A stretch of 64,000 bases of DNA, taken from positions 434,001-498,000 of the forward strand of contig NZ_CP099918.1 of assembly GCF_030994125.1 (NCBI RefSeq), written 5' to 3'. This DNA is from Pseudoalteromonas xiamenensis. Its GTDB lineage: Bacteria > Pseudomonadota > Gammaproteobacteria > Enterobacterales > Alteromonadaceae. Under the pieces are notes generated by a model. It saw nothing but the letters and a program-made list of their open reading frames with translations, was not told the origin of the DNA and did not search any database. Positions 24,720 to 34,190 of the stretch are shown here, piece after piece. Positions within the stretch are counted from its first letter, which is position 1, and each line of letters begins with the position of its first letter. Both the position numbers and the translations under genes were made by a program.

Positions 24720-27503
24720 TTAGAAAGACGTGATGGTTAAACCAAGCTCATACGAGCGACCGTACGTCTCATATTGGTAATTGTATTGATTTGCACCGTG
24801 ATACAGATGCATTGGTTCGTCTGTTAAGTTGGTAACATTGAAATACACTTGAGTTTGGTCATTCCAGTAATACTTCGCGCTAAAATCCAGTTGAGTGTGT
24901 GCCGCTTCAAACACATCGCGGTCGTTTTCTGCAAATAAGAACGCTTTACTCTTATAAGACGCACTTAAGCGCGTGCTAAACGTTTGATTTTCGTAGCCAA
25001 GCATCAAGTTAGCAACCGTATCCGATTGATTCGGTAATTTGTCATCTGCGTCGATCAGTGTTGCGTTAGCGTTTAGCATCAAACCATTTGTCCAGTTTTT
25101 TGCATAAGCCAGTTCAACCCCTTTCAATTGTGCTTTACCGCCATTAACCGACTGAAGTACTTTTTTAAACCCTTCCCATTGGCCGTTGTCTTGAACTTCT
25201 TTTACTGCGATAAAGTTATCGATGTCTTTAAAGAACACACCAAGTGACATTACACCGATACTGCCCGGATAGTATTCAACCGAGAAATCAACGTTGGTCG
25301 CTTCGTATGGATCTAAATCTGGGTTACCCACCTCAGCCTCACGGGTCACTTTAACTTGGCCATCATCGTCCTCACGCTCGGTCTCAATTAACGCTTTAGC
25401 TGCCGAATCAGAGAAGCTTGGGCGTGCTACTGTATTGGTGTACGCAAAGCGGCTAATTAAGTTGTCACTGTGCGAATATTTCAACGTGAGGTTTGGTAAC
25501 CAATGTGAATAATCTTTCTCTGCAGACCAATCATTCACGTTAACCGTAGTGTCACCGGTAATGTCATCTGCAACTAATTCAACACGGTGACCCGACGTTT
25601 CCGTGTGCGTATCTTCGAAACGAAGACCCGTGATCACATTTAACTCACCAATATCAACGCTCAACATGGCATACGCCGCAAAAATGGTTTCACTTGAATC
25701 GTAACTGCGACCTAGCGTTTCAACTTGTGATTCTTGTTCGTTGAGTTCCATTGAACCTTGATTGGTTTTGAAAAACGCGCGTAACCCTTCGCGATTCAGA
25801 CCTGGACCAAAATCACCTAGGCTGTAGTCCGGTACGGCAGCAGAGAATTGACTTGCTGTAACGTCATCAAACCCGCCTGTATAAACGCGAGCATCAACGT
25901 TATTGAACTTGTCACGGTCATGGTATTTTGCACCGAGCTTCACTTCAGCATTATAACCTGACAAAAGTAAGTCTTTGCTTACGTCTAGTTTAAATGTCGT
26001 TGCTTCGTCTTCAGTCAGGTTATTCTCTGAAACAACTTCATCCAGCTCAAACCGACTTAAGTCATGCGCGTCTTCTGAACGAATAAAAGACGGTGTATCG
26101 CCTCCAAGGCGGTAACCCAAATCCAACTTTTTACCCGCAAAGCTGATGTCTAGACGACCTGGCTCCGCTTCTTCCGATTTGGAGTAACCTACGCTGTATT
26201 CAACAAACCAATCTTTTAGTTGGTGCTCTGCACCTAATACCGTTGAAAGGATCTTTTGTTCTTCATAACGATCTTTCGTATCACGGTCCATTTTTGCGTT
26301 GCTAAAAAGTGCGCTGTTTGCATCGTGCGAGACCACATCGCCCTTGGCAAATTTGTACTCATTACGCATACGATATTCGTCATCAGAGAATTCGCTGTAC
26401 AACGAGCGTAAGTAATATTTGTGCTTTGCCCCTTGGTGTAAATCGATATTTAGTGCCGCGCCTAAACGTTCACGAGTGATGAGGTAATGACGTTGTTCCA
26501 TTTCTTCGGCGCCAAAAAACGTTTCGTCTTCACCCGTTTCTGCGTTTTCTAATTCAAGCTCCATGAACCCACCGTCGGTTTCCATGTTGTGTGAACCAAA
26601 GTCACGCTTGAACCACGAAACCGCACCAGCAATACCTAAATCGCTCTTTTTGCCCAGCTCAAACACATTGCTGTAGCTTGCCGCTAATTTTGGACTGGTT
26701 TCACTCACTTGCTCGTTGTAGCCCGCTTGAGCTGTGAATGTGTAGCTTTGCCCTTCACGGTCAAATGCGCTTAAGCTTTTTACTTCAATTGAGCCACCAA
26801 TCGCACCTGCATCCATATCGGGAGTCACGGTTTTGCTCACTTCCAAACTTTGCACTAACTCACTTGGGATAACGTCCATCGCAACGCTACGCACACCTGC
26901 TTCAGGCGAAGGAACGTTAGCACCGTTGATAGTCACATTATTTAAATTTGGGTCGATACCACGGATCCCAACAAAACGACCTTCACCTTGGTCACGGGCG
27001 ATAAAGACACCCGGCAAACGTTGAAGCGCCTCGGCCGCATTTTGATCTGGCAATTGGCCAATACCGTCTGCACTCACAATCGACTTAATACCGTTTGCGT
27101 TTTTCTGACGTGATAAAGCGCCTGCTTGACCCGCTCGTTGACCCACTACAATTAAGTCTTCCATTTGCGATTCGGTGGGCGAAAGCAATACCAATGCTTC
27201 GGTCGTTTCGCCATCACGAATTTCAATCGTCTGAGTTGTTGGTTCAGCACCAACATAGCGCACTTCTAACGTGTAGCGACCTGCTGGTAGCTTAGCCATG
27301 TAAAAACGGCCATCACGACCGGTTACAACACGTTTGTTCAATTCCTTAACGACAACTTCAGCCCCTTCGAAGTTGTTTTTTTGTTTTGTATCTTGAACGT
27401 GACCATTCAACGTGTTTGCAACAGCGACGCCGCCAAACAACGTACTCGATACGGTCAGCGCGATTAACGCTTTGGAAAACTTAGACGGTAGTTTGTGATT
27501 CAT
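24720..27503 (-). CDS. TonB-dependent receptor with N-terminal carboxypeptidase-regulatory-like domain
   Basis: The 927-residue protein has a signal peptide (VSSTLFGGVAVA). A carboxypeptidase D regulatory-like domain (residues about 30-105) is followed by a plug (DLIVVGQRAG, LPDQNAAEALQRLPGV, IRGIDPNLNNVTINGANV) and a 22-strand-type barrel ending in an aromatic residue (LGLTITSF). The layout matches the Caulobacter/Alteromonadales receptor class for organic substrates rather than siderophores. It is co-directional with the secreted phosphatase. The 270-bp upstream gap holds two GAGCTRATCTGACCC words that may be regulatory. Confidence 0.85.
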   Translation of the reverse strand: MNHKLPSKFSKALIALTVSSTLFGGVAVANTLNGHVQDTKQKNNFEGAEVVVKELNKRVVTGRDGRFYMAKLPAGRYTLEVRYVGAEPTTQTIEIRDGETTEALVLLSPTESQMEDLIVVGQRAGQAGALSRQKNANGIKSIVSADGIGQLPDQNAAEALQRLPGVFIARDQGEGRFVGIRGIDPNLNNVTINGANVPSPEAGVRSVAMDVIPSELVQSLEVSKTVTPDMDAGAIGGSIEVKSLSAFDREGQSYTFTAQAGYNEQVSETSPKLAASYSNVFELGKKSDLGIAGAVSWFKRDFGSHNMETDGGFMELELENAETGEDETFFGAEEMEQRHYLITRERLGAALNIDLHQGAKHKYYLRSLYSEFSDDEYRMRNEYKFAKGDVVSHDANSALFSNAKMDRDTKDRYEEQKILSTVLGAEHQLKDWFVEYSVGYSKSEEAEPGRLDISFAGKKLDLGYRLGGDTPSFIRSEDAHDLSRFELDEVVSENNLTEDEATTFKLDVSKDLLLSGYNAEVKLGAKYHDRDKFNNVDARVYTGGFDDVTASQFSAAVPDYSLGDFGPGLNREGLRAFFKTNQGSMELNEQESQVETLGRSYDSSETIFAAYAMLSVDIGELNVITGLRFEDTHTETSGHRVELVADDITGDTTVNVNDWSAEKDYSHWLPNLTLKYSHSDNLISRFAYTNTVARPSFSDSAAKALIETEREDDDGQVKVTREAEVGNPDLDPYEATNVDFSVEYYPGSIGVMSLGVFFKDIDNFIAVKEVQDNGQWEGFKKVLQSVNGGKAQLKGVELAYAKNWTNGLMLNANATLIDADDKLPNQSDTVANLMLGYENQTFSTRLSASYKSKAFLFAENDRDVFEAAHTQLDFSAKYYWNDQTQVYFNVTNLTDEPMHLYHGANQYNYQYETYGRSYELGLTITSF

Positions 27504-27828
27504 GTTTTACTCGCACAGATTGGGATTATTGTTATTGGTAACGCCGCGTTACCTTAAAAAACTGCGAGGAAAACTAATCGGAGTTGATGAAGGAAATATT
27601 GCAACATTTCGCATGGTCTAGCGAAATACGTTGATTCATGGCCATTTTTTGACTGATTTGAGCTGATCTGACCCACACAAAAAAGGTACAAACGACGATA
27701 ATGCACTCAAAAGCGCGGGAATTTCACCTCGCTGTCATCTTTTTGTCTCAACTCATGAGCTAATCTGACCCTAGTTGACCACGAAGGCACATGCCAACAT
27801 TGACCAAATTACTTTCTATTTTAGCACC

Positions 27829-28737
27829 ATGAATTACTCCCCTTTTAAAACACATCGAACACTTTGGATTTCGCTGACACTCTTGCTCGCAGCCACGTTT
27901 TCATTAGCAATCTTATTTGGATTGCCGAAATCACAAGAAGAAATAAATTGGCTAGATGCCATAGGTGAAGGTGGCATTTGCATCATGGTACTGGTTTGGC
28001 TTACTGCCACGTTGTTTTCAAGACCAAAAGGAAGTGTCACGAATTGGATGTTTTGTGGGCTCAGCAGTTTACTCGTCTCCACGTTGCTTGATTTCTTTGA
28101 CGAATTTGTTCGTTTTGCACCTGATGAAGCTTGGTTTTCCAACGTGGAAGCGTTTCCGGCGGTAGTCGGTATGATAGTGATGACGGTAGCCGCAAAAGGC
28201 TGGTACAAAGAACAAGAAACGCTAAACCAAACCTTGATGAAAAAGGAACGTTTCTATCGCAGCCACAGCCACTGCGATTTCATTACTGGTTTATACAATG
28301 CCAAGTACATGAAAGAACAGATTGAACGAGAAATGTTGCGAGCCCATCATGGAACGCCCGATTTTTGCGTTGGGCTGTTCGACATCAAAGGATTTACCGA
28401 CCTGACACGTGCGCAAGGTTTAGTCAAAGCCAATCAACTGCTGCGCGACATCGGTGAACTCATCAGCCTAAATTTACGTGATGCCGATTTAGTGTGCCGT
28501 TACGCAGGCGATCGTTTCATTGTTTTATTTGCAGAGTGCAAGCTCGTTGAAGCACAGCAAACTGCACGTCATATTGCCGATATTGTGGCAAAGCATACAC
28601 AGTATACAACCACGGGCGAATTCACAGCGTACAGTGAAGTCACGTGGAGCGTCATCAGTCCAATGCCACAAGAAAATGTCGATACCATGCTCTCTCGCTT
28701 GCATCAAAAAGTGCAGCAGCAAAAGCGAGTGGCTTAA
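27829..28737 (+). CDS. GGDEF-domain membrane protein with degenerate AGDRF signature
   Basis: The start at ATG 27829 gives 302 residues; the upstream TTG at 27775 adds a tail without a ribosome site. There are three to four membrane spans in the first 125 residues, then a GGDEF fold (FITGLYNAKYM, GLFDIKGFTDL). The active-site loop reads YAGDRF (about 226-230) in place of GG[DE]EF. The metal-binding Asp of FDIKGF is kept. Such variants are often inactive or act as receptors, so synthase activity is doubtful. An AraC gene follows by 18 bp. Confidence 0.75.
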   Translation: MNYSPFKTHRTLWISLTLLLAATFSLAILFGLPKSQEEINWLDAIGEGGICIMVLVWLTATLFSRPKGSVTNWMFCGLSSLLVSTLLDFFDEFVRFAPDEAWFSNVEAFPAVVGMIVMTVAAKGWYKEQETLNQTLMKKERFYRSHSHCDFITGLYNAKYMKEQIEREMLRAHHGTPDFCVGLFDIKGFTDLTRAQGLVKANQLLRDIGELISLNLRDADLVCRYAGDRFIVLFAECKLVEAQQTARHIADIVAKHTQYTTTGEFTAYSEVTWSVISPMPQENVDTMLSRLHQKVQQQKRVA

Positions 28738-28755
28738 CATGGCTAAGGTTGTAGC

Positions 28756-29754
28756 ATGACAGAGATCATCGACAGAGAGCGCCCACATCTTTGTGTGATC
28801 CAATTATTGTTGCCGCTCATTGAGCTATCTCGACAACGTGGTGCGCAGCCTGAAAAGCTATTAGCAGGGACCAAACTTTGCTATCAATCGCTCGGTGAAG
28901 AAACGCTGCTGATTTCTCAAGCGCAATTTGACACGGTTATTCAAAACGCCCTTAAATTAAACAACTCGGAGCTCAGCTTTGTGTTTGGCACGTATCTCGT
29001 ACAAACCATGAGCGCGTATCGCGGGCAATTGCTTTGCCACAGTAAAAATCTACAACAACTGTTGCGGTTACTCGTGCTGCACCAGATGGAGTGTTTTGCC
29101 AGCATAACTGCCCATCGGTTATGTGAAGATAATAAACATTATTATTTTGTGGGATTTGCCATTAGCGAGCCGCCATTCAGTGTGCAACGTTTCTACATTG
29201 AAACATTAGCCTCTCTGGTTTGTGGGTTTTTACGATGGCGTTTTCCAATGTTAAAACTGGAACTACGTTTCCCTTTTTCCAAACCAGAACACATTGAACA
29301 ATACCAAAGTCATCTGCACGCCGAGTACAGCTTTGGACATCATGACTTCGCACTGGTCATTGACCGTCACGCGCTGCAACTGGCTCAAATTGGAACGTTA
29401 TCCAACCTGATACCTCGACTTCGCATTCCTGCTCATCGGGCACATCAATTTGGTTTTGTGCAATACGTAGAATGGCAACTCAGGCGCAACAGCCGCTTGA
29501 GTTTAGAGGACCTTGCGCAAATTTTGGCAATAAGCCAAGCGACTCTGAAACGTAAACTGAAACAGCACAACACGAGCTTAGTTGAAATAAAAGACCGAAT
29601 TTTGCGTCAGCAAGCCATCGTGCGCTTGGAGCTTGGACAAAACACCGAACGCGTTGCCAATGCGTTGGAGTTCAGCGACCTCAGTAATTTCAGACGTGCA
29701 TTTAAACGATGGACCGGTGTCACGCCGTCATTTATGAAAAATCGAATTGGGTAG
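28756..29754 (+). CDS. AraC family transcriptional regulator
   Basis: The 332-residue protein has an N-terminal sensing domain of the OruR/arabinose-binding-of-AraC type (SRQRGAQPEKLLAG, FGTYLVQTMSAYRGQLL). The C-terminal double HTH has the family signature LSLEDLAQILAISQATLKRKLKQ and VANALEFSDLSNFRRAFKRWTGVTPS. It lies between a GGDEF gene and an HD-GYP gene in the same direction, which suggests a shared signalling unit. The inducer is unknown. Confidence 0.9.
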   Translation: MTEIIDRERPHLCVIQLLLPLIELSRQRGAQPEKLLAGTKLCYQSLGEETLLISQAQFDTVIQNALKLNNSELSFVFGTYLVQTMSAYRGQLLCHSKNLQQLLRLLVLHQMECFASITAHRLCEDNKHYYFVGFAISEPPFSVQRFYIETLASLVCGFLRWRFPMLKLELRFPFSKPEHIEQYQSHLHAEYSFGHHDFALVIDRHALQLAQIGTLSNLIPRLRIPAHRAHQFGFVQYVEWQLRRNSRLSLEDLAQILAISQATLKRKLKQHNTSLVEIKDRILRQQAIVRLELGQNTERVANALEFSDLSNFRRAFKRWTGVTPSFMKNRIG

Positions 29755-29871
29755 TTCGCCTTCCGTTATGCTGAGTATTCTAATTTAATTAACCTCTTCA
29801 CCTGACATTTCTCACTCGCTTCACTATGCTTTGAGTGTGTTTCGCTGTTAAAAACAGAATAATAACGGTCA

Positions 29872-31071
29872 ATGTCACATCAATTACGCTCTGCTTTAGA
29901 CAACACACTGCCCGTATGGCGCATGCAAATCTTCCGCAAACTGTTCGGAACGCTTGCTATTACCTGCGTACCGGTTTATTTCACCAGCGTATATTTGTGT
30001 ATTCAACTCGGTCTTTATTCCATGGTCGTGTTGGACACCATCAGCTATGCCATTTTGGTGTACATCTTACAAAGCAAAACCATGTCTTCGAAACATCGCT
30101 ACGCCTTGGGATGTAGCCTCGCTTACCTCATCGGTAACGCGTTCTTATACACCGTTGGGCCCGCAGGCGCAGGGTTTATGTGGCTGTTTGCCTTTGCGCC
30201 ACTCAGCGCCATTTTGCTTGGAAAAAGAGCTGGTTACTTTGCGCTTGGCTTAAACGTTGTGTCATTGGTCACCATTGGCGTGATGTTTCAGCTAGATTTG
30301 CTTCGATGGGCGGGCCTCGTGGACTTTTCAGCCATCATCTGGTGGGTGCTTACGGTCAACTTTCTCGCGACGAATGCAATGGTCACCATGTCATCAGGGT
30401 ACTTAACGAATAAATTAATTGAATCGTTAGGCGCTTCTCTATCCTCACGTCAGGCAACCATTTTCGGTCTTGCAAAACTCGCTGAATATCGAGACAACGA
30501 AACGGGCGCACACTTATTGCGAATGCGGCAATACGCCGAGCTGCTGGCGACAGAAAGGCAAAAAGACCGAGATGCACCTATCGAATTGGATGACGACTTC
30601 ATTGCAGACATTAATCTGTCATCTATATTGCATGACATCGGTAAAGTCGGTGTCGCTGATTCCATTTTGTTGAAACCCGGGAAACTCACGGCTGAAGAAT
30701 TTGAGCAAATCAAATCGCACCCCGTAATTGGCGGTCAAGTCATCGAAAGCTTAATTAAATATGCTCCAAGCTGTGGCTTTTTAAAAATGGGCAAAGACAT
30801 CGCCGCAGGCCACCATGAGAAATGGGATGGTTCCGGTTATCCAAAAGGCTTAAAGGGCGAAGACATTCCGCTTAGTGCTCGCATTGTCGCTTTGGTGGAC
30901 GTATATGATGCACTTACAACGCCGCGTTGCTACAAACGCCCATTTTCCCATTTTGAAGCGCGTGAACTTATTTTAGATGGTAAAGGAAAACATTTTGATC
31001 CCAAACTCGTCACATGCTTTTTGCGCATCGAAGACAAGTTTGAGGCCATCTCCTCAATTGCCGAAGAGTAA
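29872..31071 (+). CDS. Membrane HD-GYP phosphodiesterase
   Basis: The 399-residue protein has five or six N-terminal membrane spans (to about residue 175) and an HD-GYP domain. Visible motifs are EYRDNETGAHLLRM, HDIGK (His254-Asp255), HPVIG, GHHEKWDGSGYP (GYP 322-324) and VALVDVYDALT. All metal ligands are present, so hydrolysis of cyclic di-GMP is likely. It probably opposes the local GGDEF protein or distant cyclases. Confidence 0.9.
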   Translation: MSHQLRSALDNTLPVWRMQIFRKLFGTLAITCVPVYFTSVYLCIQLGLYSMVVLDTISYAILVYILQSKTMSSKHRYALGCSLAYLIGNAFLYTVGPAGAGFMWLFAFAPLSAILLGKRAGYFALGLNVVSLVTIGVMFQLDLLRWAGLVDFSAIIWWVLTVNFLATNAMVTMSSGYLTNKLIESLGASLSSRQATIFGLAKLAEYRDNETGAHLLRMRQYAELLATERQKDRDAPIELDDDFIADINLSSILHDIGKVGVADSILLKPGKLTAEEFEQIKSHPVIGGQVIESLIKYAPSCGFLKMGKDIAAGHHEKWDGSGYPKGLKGEDIPLSARIVALVDVYDALTTPRCYKRPFSHFEARELILDGKGKHFDPKLVTCFLRIEDKFEAISSIAEE

Positions 31072-31080
31072 ACCGCTCAC

Positions 31081-31353
31081 TTATTTATCAATGTGACCCA
31101 AATCGCGGGTCGGATCTAGTCGGTCACGGACCAAACGCTTCGCAATTTTTGCGTCTGGAAATCCGCCGTCTCGTACACGACACCAAATAAGCTCGTCATT
31201 ATAATAAATTTGATACACACCCTTGCTCGCAGGCGTTAATGCCACTTCAGCCAACTCGTCACTGAACGTTGAAAGAAGTTCCTGTGCCATCCACCCCGCA
31301 CGCAACAACCATTGACACAATACACAATAATGGATGGTAATTTTAGGTTTCAT
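31081..31353 (-). CDS. SelT/SelW/SelH (Rdx) family thiol-redox protein
   Basis: The 90-residue protein has a thioredoxin-like redox motif C-V-L-C near the N-terminus (IHYCVLCQW) and a late GGFPDAK block, the hallmarks of bacterial SelW-like proteins in which Cys replaces selenocysteine. The start at 31353 (MKPKITIHY) suits the family; an in-frame ATG at 31365 is possible. It is convergent with the HD-GYP gene. Confidence 0.85.
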   Translation of the reverse strand: MKPKITIHYCVLCQWLLRAGWMAQELLSTFSDELAEVALTPASKGVYQIYYNDELIWCRVRDGGFPDAKIAKRLVRDRLDPTRDLGHIDK

Positions 31354-31428
31354 ATTGATACTCATTGACTCTCTATTGCCGCTAAGTATAACGTGAGAAA
31401 AGAAAAATACGGAGTATTAGGTGTTGCA

Positions 31429-31848
31429 ATGAAAATTGGTGAATTAGCCAAAGTCACAGGCCTGAGCGCCTCTAAAATCCGATTTTACGAAAGTATTGGC
31501 TTGTTAAAAACCGTCACTCGTTCAGCGAATGGTTATCGTCACTACCCAAAAGAAGCGGTTCTTGCGCTTGAACTTATTACATCGGGACAACAAGCAGGAT
31601 TTAGTTTAGATGAACTGAACGTGTTGTTACCGGAAGACTTAACGAATTGGCAGCATCAAACGCTCGTTAATGCACTACAGCAAAAAGTCCGTGACATTGA
31701 ACTGCTCGAAGCAAAGCTCGCGCACAACAAGGCTCATCTTACTGATATTTTAGAAAAAATAGCAGCCAAACCAGACAACATTGATTGCCAAGAAAACGCC
31801 AAACGTGTTTTAACTGAACTCTGTAATGACAAACGCCGTGAAACATAG
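31429..31848 (+). CDS. MerR family transcriptional regulator
   Basis: The start at 31429 (MKIGELAKVTG) is the canonical MerR N-terminus; a GTG at 31393 adds 12 residues. The winged HTH (SKIRFYESIGLL, NGYRHYPKEAV) is followed by a coiled-coil helix and one cysteine (DNIDCQEN). It is divergent from the Rdx gene, with about 75 bp between them, and may regulate it under redox stress. The effector is unknown. Confidence 0.85.
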   Translation: MKIGELAKVTGLSASKIRFYESIGLLKTVTRSANGYRHYPKEAVLALELITSGQQAGFSLDELNVLLPEDLTNWQHQTLVNALQQKVRDIELLEAKLAHNKAHLTDILEKIAAKPDNIDCQENAKRVLTELCNDKRRET

Positions 31849-31985
31849 CGCACTTATCGAGTGCTCAAAAATCAATACATAACGAAAGCATCGGGTAAAG
31901 CAGACGATGCAAATACCGAGTGTTAACGTGCTAAGTAAGCATCTGGTTCGTTTTCGGCGCATGCCATTGGGCTATAAAATTACCT

Positions 31986-32276
31986 CTAATCTTTCAGCAA
32001 TTTATGCAGCGTATCAATACGTTGATTGATCCGTTTACTTTGTGCATGCAAATCAGCGCTCACCCCAAAGACAAGAATAAGCAATATATATGAAATTGGT
32101 TGATGAATTATCTCCGGATACATCCACACAATCAAAGCCATACTCAGAAACATGCTAACAGTTCTGAGTATATTGCCTTTCCAAGTTGGACGTAATTGTT
32201 CAAACTCTTCGATAAGCGCCTGCTTCTTTTGTGCTTTATGAATGAGAGTTTGTGCTTCAATGTGTTCAACATCCAT
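31986..32276 (-). CDS. Hypothetical protein with two membrane spans
   Basis: The 96-residue protein has a charged N-terminal helix (AQTLIHKAQKKQALIEEFEQL), two membrane spans near residues 38-52 and 58-74, and a C-terminal helix (RINQRIDTLHKLL). I do not recognise it. It stands alone. Confidence 0.6.
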   Translation of the reverse strand: MDVEHIEAQTLIHKAQKKQALIEEFEQLRPTWKGNILRTVSMFLSMALIVWMYPEIIHQPISYILLILVFGVSADLHAQSKRINQRIDTLHKLLKD

Positions 32277-33027
32277 TTACTCTTCCTACCTTTCTTGATT
32301 CTCATTTTGAGGCGTTGATGATTTAGTTATCCTGTGAATAGTCAACTGCCATCTTACAAAGATTCTGTACGCGGTACTATTACCACAAATAAATTAGACG
32401 TTAATCATTCGACTGGATTCTTTATATAAACCGGTTTTATCACACGATATACGCAACGCAAGCAAGCAATTAAAACCCGCTGTGCTCGCAGCGCCCGGTA
32501 AAGACCAAAAACACAGTTTTTTTGCGTACCTTTGCCATAATTATCTGTTCAGTAACCAATATACAAATTCTTTTGCTTCTGACGAACTACTTAAGCACAC
32601 GCACTTTAAGTCAACGTTATCTTTAAAAACAACACGGTTTTTGTTTACGGAAATTGAAACAATGGGAGGGGTGGCTTCTATCGAGGAGCCATTGAATTTT
32701 TGATTCATATTTTAAGCTTATTATATTTAAGGTTAATTTAACGATACTTAGCTCTTAAACACACATAAACTCAGCCATTAAAGAAAAATTAAATATAATT
32801 CACACTAAAAAGGAGGTGCAGATTAAAAACCACGTTGGGTAAAGCAAAAATCTGCTGGTATTCATAACACTAACTATCGCGACACACTCGACTTGAGCGT
32901 GTTATACGTTTAAAAATACAGTAAAAATTAACTTACTGAATTGACATTGGTGAGTTGTTTTTATCAAAAAATAGATAAACAACACCTCTTAAAGACCTAC
33001 GATATCTAAATCATAAGCTAGTCTGAG
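32277..33027. other. Long AT-rich intergenic region, nothing convincing
   Basis: These 751 bp hold one 73-codon frame (32482-32703) without a ribosome site or coding character. An AAAAAGGAGGTG ribosome-site-like word at 32810 has no frame behind it. A small RNA could hide here, but I see no clear terminator to support one. Confidence 0.4.
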
Positions 33028-33234
33028 CTATTTTTGTCTATTGATAAAACGCTCGGCATTGGCAAAAAGCTTATCACATTTTTCTTTTTGCGATTCATAC
33101 TCAGAATCATCTAGTTCAAGGCTATCGAGCACTTCTTTTGCTTGGCGGTACTCACCAACTAGTTGCTCTAGACGATCTTCAAAATTGTCTTTTTTTGACT
33201 TCTGATTGTTCTTTCTTGCAGGTTTGCGCATCAT
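33028..33234 (-). CDS. Small charged hypothetical protein
   Basis: The 68-residue, highly charged protein is predicted to be helical throughout, with a basic start (RKPARKNNQKSKKDN) and an acidic helical middle (VLDSLELDDSEYESQKEKC). I do not recognise it. The coding call rests on a plausible start at 33234 (or 33231) and the heptad-like pattern. Confidence 0.5.
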   Translation of the reverse strand: MMRKPARKNNQKSKKDNFEDRLEQLVGEYRQAKEVLDSLELDDSEYESQKEKCDKLFANAERFINRQK

Positions 33235-33517
33235 TCTCTCTTTAAATCAACGTTTGAATAATTTTCCTGTGCTCACATCACTCATGACTAAAGTTAGGCA
33301 TGGCGAATGTTTTGAACAATCCGATTGCCTGCGTCCGTGTTGACTTTTTACTTTCGACGAAAAACGGTATTCATCTAGACAATCATGTTATCTGGATAGT
33401 TGCTCTTTTCTCTAATCTGAAATTAAACACAAAAAGAGGTAAGTGGCAGATGTAAAGTATGCAAAGGGGAAAATATACTTGAAACGATAGTTTTATTTAA
33501 ACTATAAAATGGTGTGT

Positions 33518-33542
33518 GAGATGCTTCTCGCAAAAGCATCTC
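33518..33542 (-). terminator. Likely terminator of the cold-shock gene
   Basis: GAGATGCTT and AAGCATCTC pair around a short loop, 13 bp after the cspA-type stop. The minus-strand sequence after the stem is only moderately T-rich. Confidence 0.6.
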
Positions 33543-33554
33543 TCTACAACTAAG

Positions 33555-33767
33555 TTACGCTACAGTAACGTTCGCTGCTTGTGGGCCTTTAGCGCCTTTT
33601 TCAACATTGAAAGACACTTTTTGTCCTTCATGAAGCGTTTTAAAACCATCAATTTCAATTGCTTTAAAGTGAACGAAAACGTCCTGGCTGCCGTTGTCAG
33701 GCGCAATAAAGCCAAAGCCTTTAGTTTCGTTAAACCATTTTACTGAACCAGTTGTCTTATTAGACAT
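33555..33767 (-). CDS. cspA: Cold-shock domain protein
   Basis: The 70-residue single cold-shock domain has both RNA-binding motifs, KGFGFI and VFVHF, and the usual start [15 protein letters not shown]. It binds single-stranded nucleic acid and acts as an RNA chaperone or antiterminator. Length and sequence are typical. The long AT-rich upstream region is consistent with a structured cold-shock leader. The symbol indicates the family, not a particular paralogue. Confidence 0.9.
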   Translation of the reverse strand: MSNKTTGSVKWFNETKGFGFIAPDNGSQDVFVHFKAIEIDGFKTLHEGQKVSFNVEKGAKGPQAANVTVA

Positions 33768-34190
33768 AGATACCTCGATAGATTGATAAATTTAAATTTT
33801 TAGCTACTAACTCTGTATTGAAGGAAAAGATATCGCAGGGTACATATGACGAAAAAATTTCGAAAGAAAACTGAGAAAAACTTGAACTAGATATTTCATT
33901 AATAGCTCGCTGTTTGAGCTGCGAGCACTATACACGATATTCAACGAATAGCTAGCTATTTATAATCTATTTTATTTCTTCAATAAAATCCTATGCAAAC
34001 GTTTTAAATTGAACACATTTAACGTTAACTCACGCCTTTTACTGTAAACATCGTCGAATCGACTCGTTTCAAGGACATTTCTTTACCGTAAAATGGTGAC
34101 CGCAAAAAACAATCTAAAAAGGCGCTTGCACTAAACCAATAACCTACAAGGAGTTAATAACGCCCAATTGAGTCAACTTTCCGTTAAGCG
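33768..34190 (-). promoter_or_regulatory. Promoter and probable long 5' leader of the cold-shock gene
   Basis: The 423 bp without a gene lie directly upstream of the cold-shock gene. The region is AT-rich. In E. coli, cspA has a 5' leader of about 160 bases that refolds with temperature. I infer a similar leader here but cannot point to a specific conserved fold. Confidence 0.45.

Noticed and set aside
32482..32703. 73-codon open frame
   Set aside because: No ribosome site, no recognisable domain, low-complexity start; likely chance in a long gap.
33440..33475. AAGTATGCAAA word similar to the REP-tail at 2705-2760
   Set aside because: The shared word is short and the palindromic GGTCAGGTCTTG arm is absent.
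33768..34190. Specific cold-shock thermosensor structure
   Set aside because: The leader is plausible from position, but I could not identify a conserved cold box or fold by eye.
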